A DNA stretch of 64,000 nucleotides from the NCBI GenBank assembly GCA_009617715.1, contig VTFK01000205.1, forward strand, positions 434,001 through 498,000, given 5' to 3'. The position numbers and the translations under genes are program-made. Origin of the DNA: Plectrocnemia conspersa (taxonomy: Eukaryota > Arthropoda > Insecta > Trichoptera > Polycentropodidae). Below the pieces are notes generated by a model. The model did not search any database. It was not told the origin of the DNA and saw only the letters and a list, made by a program, of their open reading frames with translations. Shown here piece after piece: positions 21,901 through 41,700 of the stretch (position 1 is its first letter; each line of letters begins with the position of its first letter).

Positions 21901-24387
21901 TATATTTAGATTTACAAATCAATTTATCGAAATAATAACCATAAAAACTGGGACATAAAATAAATCAACTTGAATATAAGTTGTCATAAATCAGATTCGA
22001 AACATAGTAAATAGGACAATTTTTCACATGTATACTTAAAAAAATTCATTAACATCCATACTAGACGAGAAATAAAATTTTAGTTTTTATAATAAGAACA
22101 GGAATTTTAGAAATAAATTATCTACCTTCTTATAAACTTAGCTAACATGCCAGATTTGTTGATACTTTGTAGAGATTATATATATTTTTGTTGTCTTTAA
22201 AATTGCCACTTAAAAGTTTGATATGATAAAAGGTAATCAAAGGCCAGTTCAATAAAGTCGTTCTGTTTACGTTTATCCAATAAATAGAAACGATTAGAAG
22301 CAATCATAATTTAATATCAGATTTGGAAATATTAAAGCATGTGTGATATTATACACTGCAACAAAATCAATATTTTGACTACGAAATTTCTTAGAAGCCA
22401 AGTTTTTTGATGAAACCGTGAATATAGAGATTGAGTTTCTTAATGAACATAGAGGAGAGTTGAGAAAATGACAAGATAAAATATATAGATGGATGCAGCA
22501 GCGGATGAAGAAAGTGCCATGCCGCATGAATAATTATTTACAGTGTTTTTCTGATCTATTGTCTGAAATAGATCAACGTTATGACACAATTGAGAACTGT
22601 CTGTGACGGTTTTTGCTTTCTCTCTGGCTCGTCTTTAGAATCCACGAGCGTTGCTAATTAACGAAAATCGGCTGCAGATCTTAAAATAAAATATGTACGA
22701 GCTTACAAAACAATATAAATACAACTTCATTTCATATCCACAGACTTTGGATTACTTAAATCACATCCAAATATCAATAATGATCTCAAAATATATCTCT
22801 CTTCAGGTATCTTACTGCTTCGTGTTAGTTAAAAATAATAAGTAATTGCTTAAGTTTCTTTCCATAATTTCTAAGGTTTTGCTATTACAATCATTTCAGA
22901 ACATCTCAAACTTGTGCGATTGCTTATTGTTTAGTTCTCAATCCACCGATACAATTTTTTATTCTGGTCTTTTTTTCTGATTTTGTTATAAAGAGTGGTT
23001 ATTGATTCTAAATTGTGATATTTTACTGCTTTATTCAAGCAATGTGTAAAGTGATAAAGGCGTTTCTGTCAATAGGACTGCTTGCTATTTGCCTTTTCTT
23101 TCTAGCTGGATATACTTTTGTAACAATAGAAATCCGACATCGATATCTAAATTACCATATTTTTATGTAAATTTATGTTTTACAGTGATGCACCTAAAAT
23201 CATTGGTATTACTTGTGTCAATGGAAACACCGAAGTTCATAAGGTGACTGTTAACGTGATGAAAGTACTTGATCACGTTGATAGATTAGATGTATGTATA
23301 CCTATCACTGAAAAGTACAGTACAATTGCTTGTTATTATTAGCAAATTATCCTAAATTATTTTTAGATACCTGTTTTCCAAGGCGCTGAAGATGCAATGC
23401 TCAAAACACCAGTGCATGAATACTACTTTGGCGAAGATGGCATGGGAGACTCAAAAAATATCAAACACCCTCCAATGGAGTTGTTAAAGACTGAGCACGC
23501 TGTCAACGCTCTTGTAAGATTAGTCAACGAAAATCCAGGTAAGCGTTTATATTACTTTAATTTTTGAGCTATTATAGATATTGTTTTTTATCCTATTAGG
23601 TGAAATCACAATAGTAGCTCTTGGTCCGTTGACGAACATTGCGATGGCAGTCAGAATGGATAAGACATTTATGAAGAAAGTGAAGAAAATCATCATATTA
23701 GGCGGAACTATCGAAGGTAATTCGAAAATATGTTATTCATAAAAATAGTTTATCTATAAAAATCAATCATTTCATTACAAATAGGAAAGGGAAACTTTTT
23801 GCCGGGTCTGGAATTCAATTTTTATCTTGACCCAGAGGCAAATTACGTGGTGCTTAACGATTGCGAATACAACGAAGGGGCTATTCTATTATTGCCCCTA
23901 GAGCCTGCAATGAATTTGGACGTTACTTTGGTAGATAATTTCTGAGGTAAACATATTTTAGAGATATTTATAATATGCATTTTTACAGAAATGGAGAAAG
24001 AACGTTTTGGGTAGTTTAAAATCTAAGGAAATGGCTTTCATGAATGAAGTGGAAAAAAACCAAAAGTATCAAGACCCTAAATATTGGTTGTTTTGTGACT
24101 TGGTTACGGCTGCTATAATTGTGAACAATAATATGGTTACTAAAACTGAGACATATGCTGTTGAGGCGGTTACGCAAGGTACTAACTATATAAATTATAT
24201 ATATATATTTATTAGGTACTTATAAAAAAATATATTAATCTGTTCGTTATCTAACATTAAAGGTGTTTTGAGAGGCGGAATGGTCGTTGATTATAAAGAT
24301 ATACGAAAATCCGAAAATAAGGTTAATATTATAATGGGTATCGACAGCGATTGCTACAAAGAAACTCTATTACACTACTTCAAGTAA
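18907..24387 (+). CDS. Secreted nucleoside hydrolase, copy 1 (eight exons)
   Basis: Exons: 18907-18989, 21224-21331, 23186-23291, 23367-23538, 23600-23716, 23785-23930, 23989-24178, 24263-24387 (TAA), 348 codons with consistent phases. Inosine/uridine-preferring nucleoside hydrolases cleave the N-glycosidic bond of ribonucleosides to base plus ribose. Residues 1 to about 23 are a signal peptide (MEFQRYCFLLTFIVVVFHVI), so the enzyme is secreted. Family motifs follow: the metal-binding VDTDAGTDDA, GITCVNGNTEV, TIVALGPLTNIAMA, ILGG, and the substrate pocket LEFNFYLDPEAN. The late Asp motif is present (FCDLVTAA), but a Cys stands where many members have His. Exon 6 ends at the GTAGAT donor; reading through meets a stop at 23943, and the paralogue supports the splice. 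It is the upstream partner of a tandem duplicate at 30.4-36.8 kb. Similar enzymes occur in insect saliva and venom; tissue cannot be told here. Confidence 0.9.
23042..23170 (+). CDS. Small signal-peptide-like frame inside intron 2 of copy 1
   Basis: ATG at 23042 opens 42 codons. The start is a typical secretory leader (MCKVIKAFLSIGLLAICLFF, then LAGYTF). A GTAACA donor candidate after the 26th codon could make it a short first exon, and a TTATAAAG lies about 55 bases upstream. It lies just before exon 3 of the host gene. Splicing directly into exon 3 would drop the metal-binding exon and shift phase (phase 0 against phase 2). It is either an alternative or relic leader exon from a lost gene copy, or chance. 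Unidentified. Confidence 0.25.
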   Translation: MCKVIKAFLSIGLLAICLFFLAGYTFVTIEIRHRYLNYHIFM

Positions 24388-24467
24388 TTGTTGAAGATCA
24401 AAATACAAAAGTTTGGGTTCTTATATTGGTATAAAAAAAATTATATATATATAATTTTTATTAAAAA

Positions 24468-24473
24468 AATAAA
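24468..24473 (+). terminator. Poly(A) signal, nucleoside hydrolase copy 1
   Basis: AATAAA about 80 bases downstream of the stop codon. Confidence 0.5.
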
Positions 24474-24736
24474 CTTCGTTTCCTGATATTCATTTTCATG
24501 TTGCTATATATGTATGTATATCAAATATCTTTGTATTTTCCTGTATTTTTTATTTAATATTTTTTTAATAAACGTTATATTCTACTCTCATAATTCAGTC
24601 GTTTCCTAATATGCTTTCATGGTTTTCTAAGATTGTGGTGAGAGTTCGGATGAACTTTCTTATGTAACAAGTTGGTAATAACTCGTGGAAGATAAAACTG
24701 AATAAAAGTGATTGATATATACTTATATACGCTTGG

Positions 24737-26165
24737 TTGAGCTGGAGGAGATTTCGTTGCCTACCCACACTCAACATCTTTAATATTAGCATAGTCTCAG
24801 TATGTGATGCGCGCAGGCGTGATCATCTTGATGCTGACAGAGAACATCTCTGGATCCTCTTCGAGACGAAACGAGCTTCAATCGTTGTATGTGTGCTGTA
24901 CTTTCCGCCGAATCAACTAAAATACGTACCTGTCGCGTTTTTTCGTAAGATTCAGGCGAATTCTGAATATGTTTATGTGCTGAAAAATCTATCATCTTGG
25001 GCAATTTTAATTTATCTACGAACGTTGGCGCCAAAATTGACATAAGTTTAATAAGTAATATTTTTAATATAAAGCAAATAAATTGTGCCGATAATAATTT
25101 TGGTGACAAATCAGATTTAATTTATTCAAATGTAAATAATTGCTTAGTAATTAAGAGCGAATTCTCATTTGTGCCGGAAGATAATTATCACCCGGCGCTA
25201 ATGATAAAATTAAAAGTAAATAAAAATAGCGTTATCACGAATGATGTGGAGTGCGTGAGCGATCGGAATGTATGCGGATGATCGTTTGGAAATTATGTAG
25301 ATTTTAATTTATTGAACAATTTACTTTTGGGTAATGGGGATTGGAATCGAGTGGGCGAGTGCGTTCCCTTACGGCCTTCTATGAGGTGCTCTACTGTGCG
25401 TTCGATCAGCACTTTACTCGAAAGCGCCCTCAAGTGCTTGACGTGACATATCCTAAATGGTTTTCTCCTGAGATCATTACATTGCTAAAAAGTTATGGAA
25501 GAGATCGGGACATCTATCTCTCGAGGAGCTTCGTTATGAGTCACAATTATTACAATAGTTGCCAAAAAACAAATAATGAATGATCCCAAAGCGTTTTAAT
25601 AACTCATTAACACTAAATGCGCTACTCAGTCGACGTCGAAGGTCAAGAACTTCAATGATAAAATATTGGACGGTTCACAAAATATTGCTGATGGTTTTGC
25701 GCAATATTTTCGTTGTTTTCGAGGAATATTTTTTGCCTTCTGCTCAGTCGGTTCCTTCTTCTTGTTCTCGGTCTTCGGCGCGGCTTTAATAAATTGATGA
25801 CAGGGCGTACTTCTGGGCCTGATTTGATTCCTGATTTAATTTTGAAGGGTTGTGAATTCAGTCTCGCTGCTCCTCTAAAACTTATTTCTCAATACTTCAT
25901 CATTTCCTGATCTATGGAAATGAGCAAAAGTCACCCCTATCCGTATATATACAAATTGTTTGAAAGAATTATCTATAGATATGTCTTTAATCTCTTTTGG
26001 CAAGTTTTGTTGGACCAACAGCATGGGTTTCGTCCTGCGCGTTCTACTGTTACTAACCTTCTTATATGTTTCATTAAAACGGAGACAAAAACTCTCGATG
26101 CGGGAATTCAAGCATACGTCATATATACAGATTAATAGAAAGCCTTCGACAAAGTTTGTTATTGG
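24737..26165 (+). pseudogene. Decayed non-LTR retrotransposon (endonuclease to early RT)
   Basis: Plus-strand pieces in several frames appear in LINE order. Endonuclease: EHLWILFETKRASIVVCVLY then FPPN (about 24840-24915), and GDKSDLIYSN (about 25100). Linker region: YPKWFSPEIITLLK (about 25450). Reverse transcriptase: LLDQQHGFRPARSTVTNLL (about 26005-26070), then IYTD, ending at a degraded KAFDKV near 26150. DQQHGFR.(S/A)RSTVTNL matches the minus-strand element at 5.1-6.6 kb, so both are one family. Multiple stops and frameshifts make it dead. It separates the two nucleoside hydrolase genes. Confidence 0.85.
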
Positions 26166-29100
26166 TTATTAATATTTTTATTAAATAAAAATTACGTCGG
26201 TGCTATACAAACTAAGTGACACTGGAACTCAACAAAACCGAATAGTCGGTGTCAAATACAAATAAATATGTTGCACATCTCAGCAATAGAATTTGCTTAC
26301 TGAATTTGTAAACTCTGCTGCGTTAAAATAGTCCATCTAGATATTTATTAGACAATACAACATAACCAGTTTACACTACAAATCACGCCATTGACCAAAT
26401 GATTAAGATCTGGACGTATGTTGTTTCCTAATTCTCAAAAGGTTTTTTAAGACCGAAATATTTTTAATCCAGCGTAGAATGAGACCGTGCTATGCCTTTT
26501 TGTCATTGTTCATTCAGACCCGGTGATGACAAGCACGCGCGGCTTCTCAAACGTACGCAATAAAACACAATTTATTTTTACACACAAATATTAATATAAA
26601 AAAATAAATAATAAAAAACTTATCTAAAAAAATTAAACATAAATTACTTAAAATAAAACATACATCTATAAACATAACACATACAAAAATAATAAATTAA
26701 TAAAATTATAAATGCATAGTAATCCGGGCACTTTATTACTTAATGCATTTGACACAGCTCTGTGATAAACAAATCACGATATACGCTTAATTGTATGTAT
26801 TACCAGAACGTTACAGAAAAGTTATACGTGCGTCATCATCCAATATTACGAGTACATACTACTGGGTAAAGACGATGTAGGAAGATCTTCGGGGACAAAA
26901 GTCTTCACGAATAGTTTTATCGTTGACTATGCAAATAAATGTTCTCCTGTTGTTCAATTACAGATTTTTTTCTAAATCTAACAATAGGAGGCGTATGAAA
27001 TACTTTCAACAGCATCAATTTTGATTCGCCATTCAGAATATTTATGGATTGGCATTGAAAGCCATAATATCATAATATCTAGGGTCTTGTCGCCCGAACG
27101 CAAGAATATTAATTTTGTCTCCTAGATCTCAGATATTAAATTCGTCGAAAAAGTAACACTATTAAATTTTAATACTACCAAGTGTTACTAATAAATATTG
27201 TAGCGAATCGTTAGTTTATACGATGTTTGACGAATTTCATACTCTATAACATAAGTTTTAACTATTTTTTATTGCGCAACAAAATTGTACGATTAACTAC
27301 ACTATTCAAGATTCTGATAAAAATTATAACAATAACTTATCAATACAAAAATGCGGATATTTCATCATATTATTTTTCCGTAAACAAGATTATTTTTAGC
27401 GACAATGTCCTGCTTCAATCTTCAATGAACTTTAATTCTGCATAATCTGTTTATTATGTAATTACAACATTAATTTAACCTCTAGCATACGTAATTAAAC
27501 TAAATTTATTTATTTGGCTTTTGAAAAAAAATATTACATATTATTCTTATAATTAAACAACTAGCTTAGAGATAACAAAAATCATAAGTCATTTCAGTTA
27601 ATTGCGCTAAAATAATTATATAAATTGTGGTATACAATAGATAACTTTTTATGAAACAAATAAATTAGTCTAATTTGTACTTAAACATCAGTATGAGAAA
27701 TTTGATTTAAACTGAAGACAATCGCACGACATTGTTTAATGTTCATAACGACGTGTTTCGGTAGTAAAATATTACAATAAAAAGTAACACAAGATCCCAA
27801 TTATAAATATTTAGAAATGTTGATTCCTCAAATTCGTTAAACATATTGTTGTTCGTGCAGCATCTTCAGTTGTAATTCTTATTTGTTTTTGAACATTTTT
27901 TTATTACCTTCACCTACTTATTAGTTAATAAAAATCGTGGATAAAATGGTTGTAATTTGTTAATACTTTGAAACGTGTTTATGCTTGAGTAAAGTTGTGT
28001 AATTAATTTAATACAAATAGTAGGTGTTTTCAAGTCTCCAAACTGGCGTCTATCGCAAAAATGGGTCTCATTTTTTTTCAACGTTGAAAACAATGAACAA
28101 AACGCGAATTCTTCATCAATACGAGAGCGACATATTTTTCATTTAGTTCCAGTCACATCCACCAATTGAAATTTAGCCGTGTGACCAATGCGTAAAGCTA
28201 TGGTGATCATTAGCGAATTTCAGGGGGGAAGAATATTTATTTGAAGAAAGAAACATCACATATAAAATAATACAATAATAAGTTTTTTCAATTGCATTTG
28301 TCGCTGTGCATTTGAGGGTGGTCTAATTGATGAACCTAAGAGCGATCTAATTTAAATTCTTAGTTCCACCACTTTTAAAAATGCGTCATCATACTTGGCT
28401 GTTAAACGCAAACTACGCGTCCAATATAGCTAATAATTGACATCCATATTACAGATACTGGTACCGATGTGCAAAATATTAATGGTAATACATCTGCAAA
28501 TCTGATTGTAAAACTATCACAATAGTTCAATAATCTTGAGCTTCTTGGATAATTTGAGGAGCGGTAGTTGATGTTGATGCAGAATAATTTATAGAACGTA
28601 AAATTGCTGCTGATGTAACAGAATAATATATTTTCTAAATATTTTGTTATACACTATTTTTATCCAAAATAGTTTATGAGAACGATGAGAAATATTTTTA
28701 TAAAAAAAAATACGATGAACCCTTATGATGTACAATTTTTATCCGATTTTTTTGCCACTTTCATCTGGCAATATAATCCACGCATATTAACATATTTAAT
28801 TTATATTTTTTGAACAACCGATAAATTTAATGTTTTTAAAAGAAAACTTTACTACATCTTAATGATATAATTTTAAAAGCATTACTAGTGAAAGGTTGCT
28901 TCATATTTTTTTTTAATTATTCACTAAATCTTTTATGACGTTTTACTTATGTATAACGTTATTTTATAAGAACCTACGATATAGCATGAGGTACGAAAAT
29001 TTCCATCGCGTTTTTCATATCTTAAATTCGTAAATCACTAACAAATGTGAGCACGACAAAACACAGCCGTCAAAACCGCACTGATAAAAGTATACTGTAC

Positions 29101-30129
29101 AAAAGCGGTTGCCATCACAAGTAAATTCACTCTAATTTTTTTAATGAGCAGTGCATCTTGTATCATTAATGCTTGTGGCATTTGGTAGTTATATTAGCAG
29201 CTTTATCTCGGAGTTTTGTGTGAGTTTTTAATCGATGAATGAATACTAAGTCCACAAACTTTTCTGCAAATATGCCTTGAAGACATAAGCCATCAAGAGA
29301 AAGCAGAATAAAAATATTCTTCGAAGACAAGACCTCGCATTATCTGCTTGAAATTGAACTGTCCGACGTTAAAAGCAACGTCTTAGAACAATGATAATTT
29401 TTATGTATTGTTAAAGGAAAAACTCACTTTTAGGTCTCGGAACTCATTACGAAGATTTTTTTATGATTGCTTATATAGTTTAATCAATGTATACTTCTAA
29501 TCCTTATTTAATTGTTATAACATACCTAGTTAATTTGCAATACGAATATTTATATTCAGTCAAATCGAACAACTCACATGACAAATTAATGAAAATTATT
29601 GTCGCATAGCAAAATTATTGATAACCGTTGTCACGTTACTGTCGGCCATTTTGTTTTATATTTGAATGCTTATTTTTCATTGGCCGAAACAACAGAATTC
29701 ATTACCAGGGGCTGGAAGTCAATCGAACAAACGCAATTTTATTTTTTATATTATTATAATTAAATTTATTTCTTTTGTTTACGTGTATTATTATATACAC
29801 CGTTCATACAAAGCCATACAATTTACAGAGTAGAACATTGAGCATAGAATGTTTCATTTCAAAGCGCGCGCGTCCGGAAGCGGAAGCGGCTTAGAACAAT
29901 TATATAAAGGATAATATGGATGTGTCTATGATTATTAGAAACTGTTGTTGGCAATTCTAAAATTGATCAAAAATCGTAGAAGGTGTTTTGGCCGAAACAA
30001 TAAACCGAATGTTTGGTCAGCCTTTAAAGGATGCAATTTAATTTCCTCTAACATTAGTAGCACTGCAAGTGCATGTTACCACCTTGTTTGAAAATACCCC
30101 AGAATAAAATTTATACTCAATTGCGTGTC
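26166..30129. other. Spacer between the nucleoside hydrolase copies
   Basis: About 4 kb without a supported gene. It holds the second copy of an ACTACGCGT repeat (28402-28460). A TATATAAAGG at 29903 is promoter-like but about 450 bases from the next ATG. The remainder is AT-rich and unrecognised. Confidence 0.45.
28402..28460. repeat. Dispersed repeat with ACTACGCGT core, copy 2
   Basis: Same-orientation partner of 18226-18296, sharing CAAACTACGCGT and AATTGACAT blocks at equal spacing. Confidence 0.55.
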
Positions 30130-30359
30130 GCGAGTTGAACGTCTCTCGCCTACACTCGCGGGAGTCTGATTTTTTTCCGCAAAACGATGAGACCCTCCAG
30201 TGTCGTGTCGTTCGCAGAGATAACCTATCATCGCGAACGATCTCGACTGAACAGATGATCGACGAACATAAATAAGCACGCGAGCCTTCAATGAATCCAA
30301 ATCAAACGACACAGCTACCTAAAGACGTCGTTAGTCGGTTCTATCTCCGCACAAAGAGG

Positions 30360-36808
<6,449 letters not shown>

Positions 36809-38587
36809 GCGACTGATAAAAAGAACATAAAAATTATCTAATTTATTACCTATTATTAATACTGTATTACTATTGTATAGTATAGTAAGTATATGTGTAT
36901 TTTTGTAATGTTATGATTGTTCTGAAATATAGTACAATTATGCATAAAACATATTTAGTTTCATTATACTACGTCATTGCTTAGATAGTGTTTATATTTT
37001 TGTGTGGCCGAGCATTGACGGATTATCGACACCACCCCTTAGTAACTTAAAAAGTACTTAATTGAGTGGACAAATAGACACTAGGATACAAATACGGATA
37101 CGACCCATACTATCTTTTGTAGAGATATCTCAGAAGTTTTCTTTGAATTCTCTCAGACAATAAGTATTTCGCTTCACTTGAATTCCAAACGATCGAGATA
37201 ATAAATCGCCAATAAGTTATTGAAGCAATAAACGAAGCGTATCCGAGTATAGAGATTATCATTTGCTTTGACATATTAGCTCATTTCGATATAAAATATT
37301 GTAGCAATTTATAAGCAAATCATCCTATAAATATCATAACATAATCAAAAATTTTATTAATATATTTGCACTATGCATCTAGAGTTTTTTATAGTAAAAT
37401 ATATAGTCTATAGTGCACATTAAAAACTATATTTATATAAAGAGTTGTACTAGAGCTCTCTGAATATTTTCTTTTTTATTTACATGGCAATTTAAATTGC
37501 TAAGACTCCTTAAATTTTTTTTTAAAGGCAACAGACTTTTTGCATAAATCATCACTTTTGTGAAATTCGGAGTATAATTTTACAATCTCTTTTAACTGAA
37601 TTTTTTTAAATAACGTCCTAGAAATTTAGCAAAACAATGATATTAAAAATATTTTTTAGTAATTGTATTGCATCGCTTCTAGGTTCAAATGTCATATCTG
37701 GGTCTTCTGACAATATTTTAAAAGTTCCACTAACGTGTCCAGTCCTTGATGAATAGCTGTGACAGCCTCTCTTCTTGTGCTTCAGCGTGTTTCTAAATCG
37801 TTTTAGTGTCAGTGCTAGAGCTTTTTTAATTCAGGTTTATTTTTTTCTTCGCCTATTTATCAGTTTTTGTACTTAAATGTGTTAATAAGATTATTAGAAA
37901 AATATATATGTTATAAATATGAATCAACAAAGTGTCTCTCAGACACATCGTGCCCCAGCCTAAGACCTTGTATTCGTATATTACTCCCGACTGAATATTA
38001 GACTACTTTGGCATTGTTCTTAAAAACTACTTAAACTTAGACATGTGTTGTTGTGGAACGTTTATAGAACCGAAATGGTCCAATTGATACCCAAAAACTA
38101 AATATTATGATAAAATCTTCAATACGGATATCTTAATTATTGCGAAATCATCCCGAAAGTAACAAACTCTTTTACATTATCATCCAAAGAAAGATACAAG
38201 GAAGAAGAGTAACATCTTAGCTAATGAACCTCTAACAATGATTTGGAAATATCACTTATCTCATTTAATAGAACAAAAGCAAACAGGATAAATGTAATCA
38301 GAAACAGTTAAAAGCACTAAAAGAAAAAGAATGGTTTCTAGTTAATTAAAGTCACTAGTACTAGCGGAACATTTTCAGACAAATGTTTTCTCATTTGCTC
38401 CATTTAACATTGCAGCAGCAGTTTATCCACCCAAATCTATTAGCAAAAATCGATTAAAAAAACAGCAACAGCTTCCACTATTGTGTCATAGGACAGGTCG
38501 GTGGCCGAGTGCATTGCTTTAATATTGAGTCTGCGGACACGGTTCGTTACGGAGCTCGGTCCAGTGCTCAGTTCTTTCACCAAACTG
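36809..38587. other. Intergenic spacer
   Basis: No gene seen. A GC-richer block at 38495-38575 (GGTGGCCGAGTGC ... GGTTCGTTACG) weakly recalls the A and B boxes of a tRNA-derived SINE head, but no cloverleaf could be drawn. Confidence 0.4.
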
Positions 38588-38632
38588 TATAAAAATGAGA
38601 AATCCAAATAAAAAATCATTACAAAACCCTAC

Positions 38633-38663
38633 TATAAAACGATTTAGCTTCGACAGACATCAA
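38633..38663 (+). promoter_or_regulatory. Candidate TATA/initiator promoter of the Cys-motif secreted gene
   Basis: TATAAAAC at 38633 is followed about 28 bases later by ATCAATT, an initiator-like site, and the ATG is about 70 bases further on. Another TATAAAAA lies at 38588. Which is used cannot be told from sequence. Confidence 0.35.
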
Positions 38664-38731
38664 TTACTTTCTTCCAAGTGGTCGATAAGACAAGTGCGTT
38701 CGCATAGTGATTTACCGAGTTTAACGCCATC

Positions 38732-41700
38732 ATGGTGTCCATGGAGGCTATAATAAGATCGACGGTATATTTATCATTGTTTTCGATAGCTGTGATTTAA
38801 GCATAATAACAATAAGAATAACTTTTTAGGTAGCAGTACTTTGCATTGCGAAATTCGTCAGCTGCCAATATTACGTGCCGGATCATTATTCAGAGGAAAA
38901 CGATGGAGACATAGATGACGGTGGTTTCGTAACTGCCTTAGATTTTACGCCTCTTTTTTCTGATGGAAATTTCGGTAATCATTTATATATTTTTTTATAT
39001 ATGTTCCTGAACTTATACATTATTATTATTTTGATGGTGCTTTTAACTTCTAAGTACTGTTTAAAACTGTTTAATAGCATTCAATCTGCTGAAGACTCTT
39101 TCTCTCTAAATGTTTCTTGGAGAGGCTTCCATCAACCATCCGCCTTTTAGCATTTTAAAAAGAACATATTATCTCTTTTTCCTGATCTTATTCACCCTTA
39201 GAACATCCCTATAACTTTCACGAGATATATTAAAATTACTTTTGAAAGCAATTGGGGATTCTCTCTACGCGTAAACGACGTCTGCGAAAAATCTTCCAAG
39301 ATGCTCGACTTCGTTGTGATGAACACGTTTCACTTTGATTCGCTGACTTCTCGCAGAAGTTGTATGTCGCTAAGCACTTATTTTAACTACTGTAAGATGC
39401 TGTAAGCAATTTAACTATTCTTGGGAAATTCTAGTTTCGGGTTCCGGATCGTCTTCGAGAGTCGCAATCGCGTCCTCTTCTGATCCCCGTTAGAGCTAGG
39501 ACATTCGCACTTGCCGACGATCCAGCTCCAGCTCCTTAATACGCTAGTTCGATTCGTATCATCTAATTTTAATAGCATATGACTTCTTCTTTCTTTAAAC
39601 TTCGTAACGCATTGGGGCCATGCGTACTGCTCACTTTTTCACTACTTTTTTATACCACCAATTCACTGTGTGTGACGCAAATCTTCTAGAACTGATGCAA
39701 TATTTTGAACGTATTATGTAAACAATTCACTTCAATGCCTTAATTTATTTATATTTTTAGGTGCATATCCTACTCTTAAATATATACAAGAAGAATCTCA
39801 AGATTATCATCCATTCTATGATGTTAGGAGCTCAGAATCGCGTATAGCTCCAGGAAATCAACAAGTTTATTATCAACCTCAAGCTCACCCTCAACAACAA
39901 GTTGATAGGAGATATTCACAAAATTACGGTTATACACCGCAGAGTAGTCAAAAGTTAGAGTCTCCTCCTCCTAAACGGTATCAAGAAAATACAGTCGAAA
40001 TCGAAAGAACGAAAGCAGTTGCTAAATCTTCAGGAATATCGAGTTCTCCTCTCAAGTACACCGTTGAAACCACTCACGATTATATAAAAGACCCTCAACC
40101 GAACAAAGATTACACACCAGTAACCGAAACGGACTATGAATCTGATCATCAAAATTTCAAAAACGATCATTTAGCTCCTTATAAAAAATATAGTTTCAAA
40201 ACGCAAGGTGTTCCTTTACCGATACCGGCGTATCAAGTTTTATCTTCAGCTGCTTACAAAGGTACTTATCCTTATGGGCAACCCGCTTATGAATCTGCAT
40301 TATATAGATCGAAGAGATACACTAAAACGAAAACTAATAAGCCAAAGAAAGCTAAACAGCAGGAAGAAGGTGAGGATGGTTTGCCAAATTATGGATATTT
40401 AGCTGATTATCAATCGAGGCCTAAGGATTTCGACGAAAGCGGTAATTATGATACTCCAGATTTTAGCGGATATGGAGATAATGCGGAACAGAAAGAGTAT
40501 CAATATGGATCTGATGAGGAATATGGTTCGGATGAATATGAAAGAATAAAGGCTCTGTCTTCTCAAGAAGCCGATGAAGCCAGTAAGGACCCGGCTAATT
40601 GCAAAGAAGTTAAAAAAGATTCAATGACGTGCAAGGTATGCCAAAATCCTAAGACGGGAGGCAGTTATGAAACTTGCTCGTATGTATCGGAACCTAAAAA
40701 CAATAAATATGCTTATGTGAATGAAAAGAAGTTCGATAGCAACGACGAACCTGAAGATGATGAATCTGAAGAACAAGAAGAGAGCACTCAAAATGAATCC
40801 AAACAAAAACCTGAATCAGAGAAAGTTCAAAAATCTTCTTCGCTGAGATCCACTCCAGAAAACATTGAAACTTTACCACAACGCGGCACTAGAAAGTTCC
40901 AACAGAACTCACCACAAAAAGTAGCTCAACCTCAGTATCAAAACTATTATACCCAACCGCAGTATCAAGTAAATTCGCAAAACGCTCAATACAAAGAAGA
41001 AGATGAAAAGTCAGACGAATACGACGATCAAGAAGAAAACCAAGAAGAAGAATACGACTACAAAACGGCGATTCCTGGTTTTTATACCGACAATGAGCAA
41101 AAGAAGAACGTAGAATATGTATTGGCTGAGTTCGCTAAAAAAGACAGAACGGGATGCAGTAAACATTATAAAAACAATATGGTTTGTTACCAATGTATTG
41201 ACAAGAACGGTCATAAGAACGAAGAATGCATGTTTGTTTCTGAATCAGCTCCAAAACTCAGTCACCTAGCTTATAAAGAAGTTAAGGAGTTTAATACAAA
41301 ACCAAAAGTACAAGCAACTACACCTAATAGTAACGATGAAGCTGAAAGTAAAATTTCTAATGTGAATACATCTAATTCAGCTCCGGCTTTTGGAACTTTA
41401 GCAACGCTTAATTTACATCCAACAATACCTACAATACCAAAGAAGAAAACACATTTCAAAAAGTATACTCAGGAAGAACCTGAAAAAAATAAGAATACCT
41501 TTTATCCAAGATCGTTACCGTTGACTGCCGAGGTCACTACGGTTTCGTACTCACAGATTGTACCTGCTTTCACCAGCAACTTGCAAAAGCCGATTAAGAG
41601 AAGTGCTCGCCAAAATAATTTGCCTGGAGCTGTTAAGGTTGAAGAACATGAAGTTTCAACAGAAGCGCTATCCGATAATATTGCTCCTCCGTCCGAGTTC

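Noticed and set aside
22294..22527. 77-codon minus-strand frame in intron 2 of nucleoside hydrolase copy 1
   Set aside because: No family motif and base composition like the intron; most likely chance.
23931..23945. In-frame TGA after exon 6 of nucleoside hydrolase copy 1, as evidence of a pseudogene
   Set aside because: A GT donor at 23931 lies at the same place and phase as in copy 2, and the next exon continues the protein, so the stop is intronic.
24786..26111. Minus-strand frames across the non-LTR relic
   Set aside because: The plus strand carries recognisable endonuclease and reverse-transcriptase motifs in the right order; the minus frames carry none.
38495..38575. tRNA gene or tRNA-derived SINE
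   Set aside because: A-box-like and B-box-like words are present, but no acceptor or anticodon stem could be paired.
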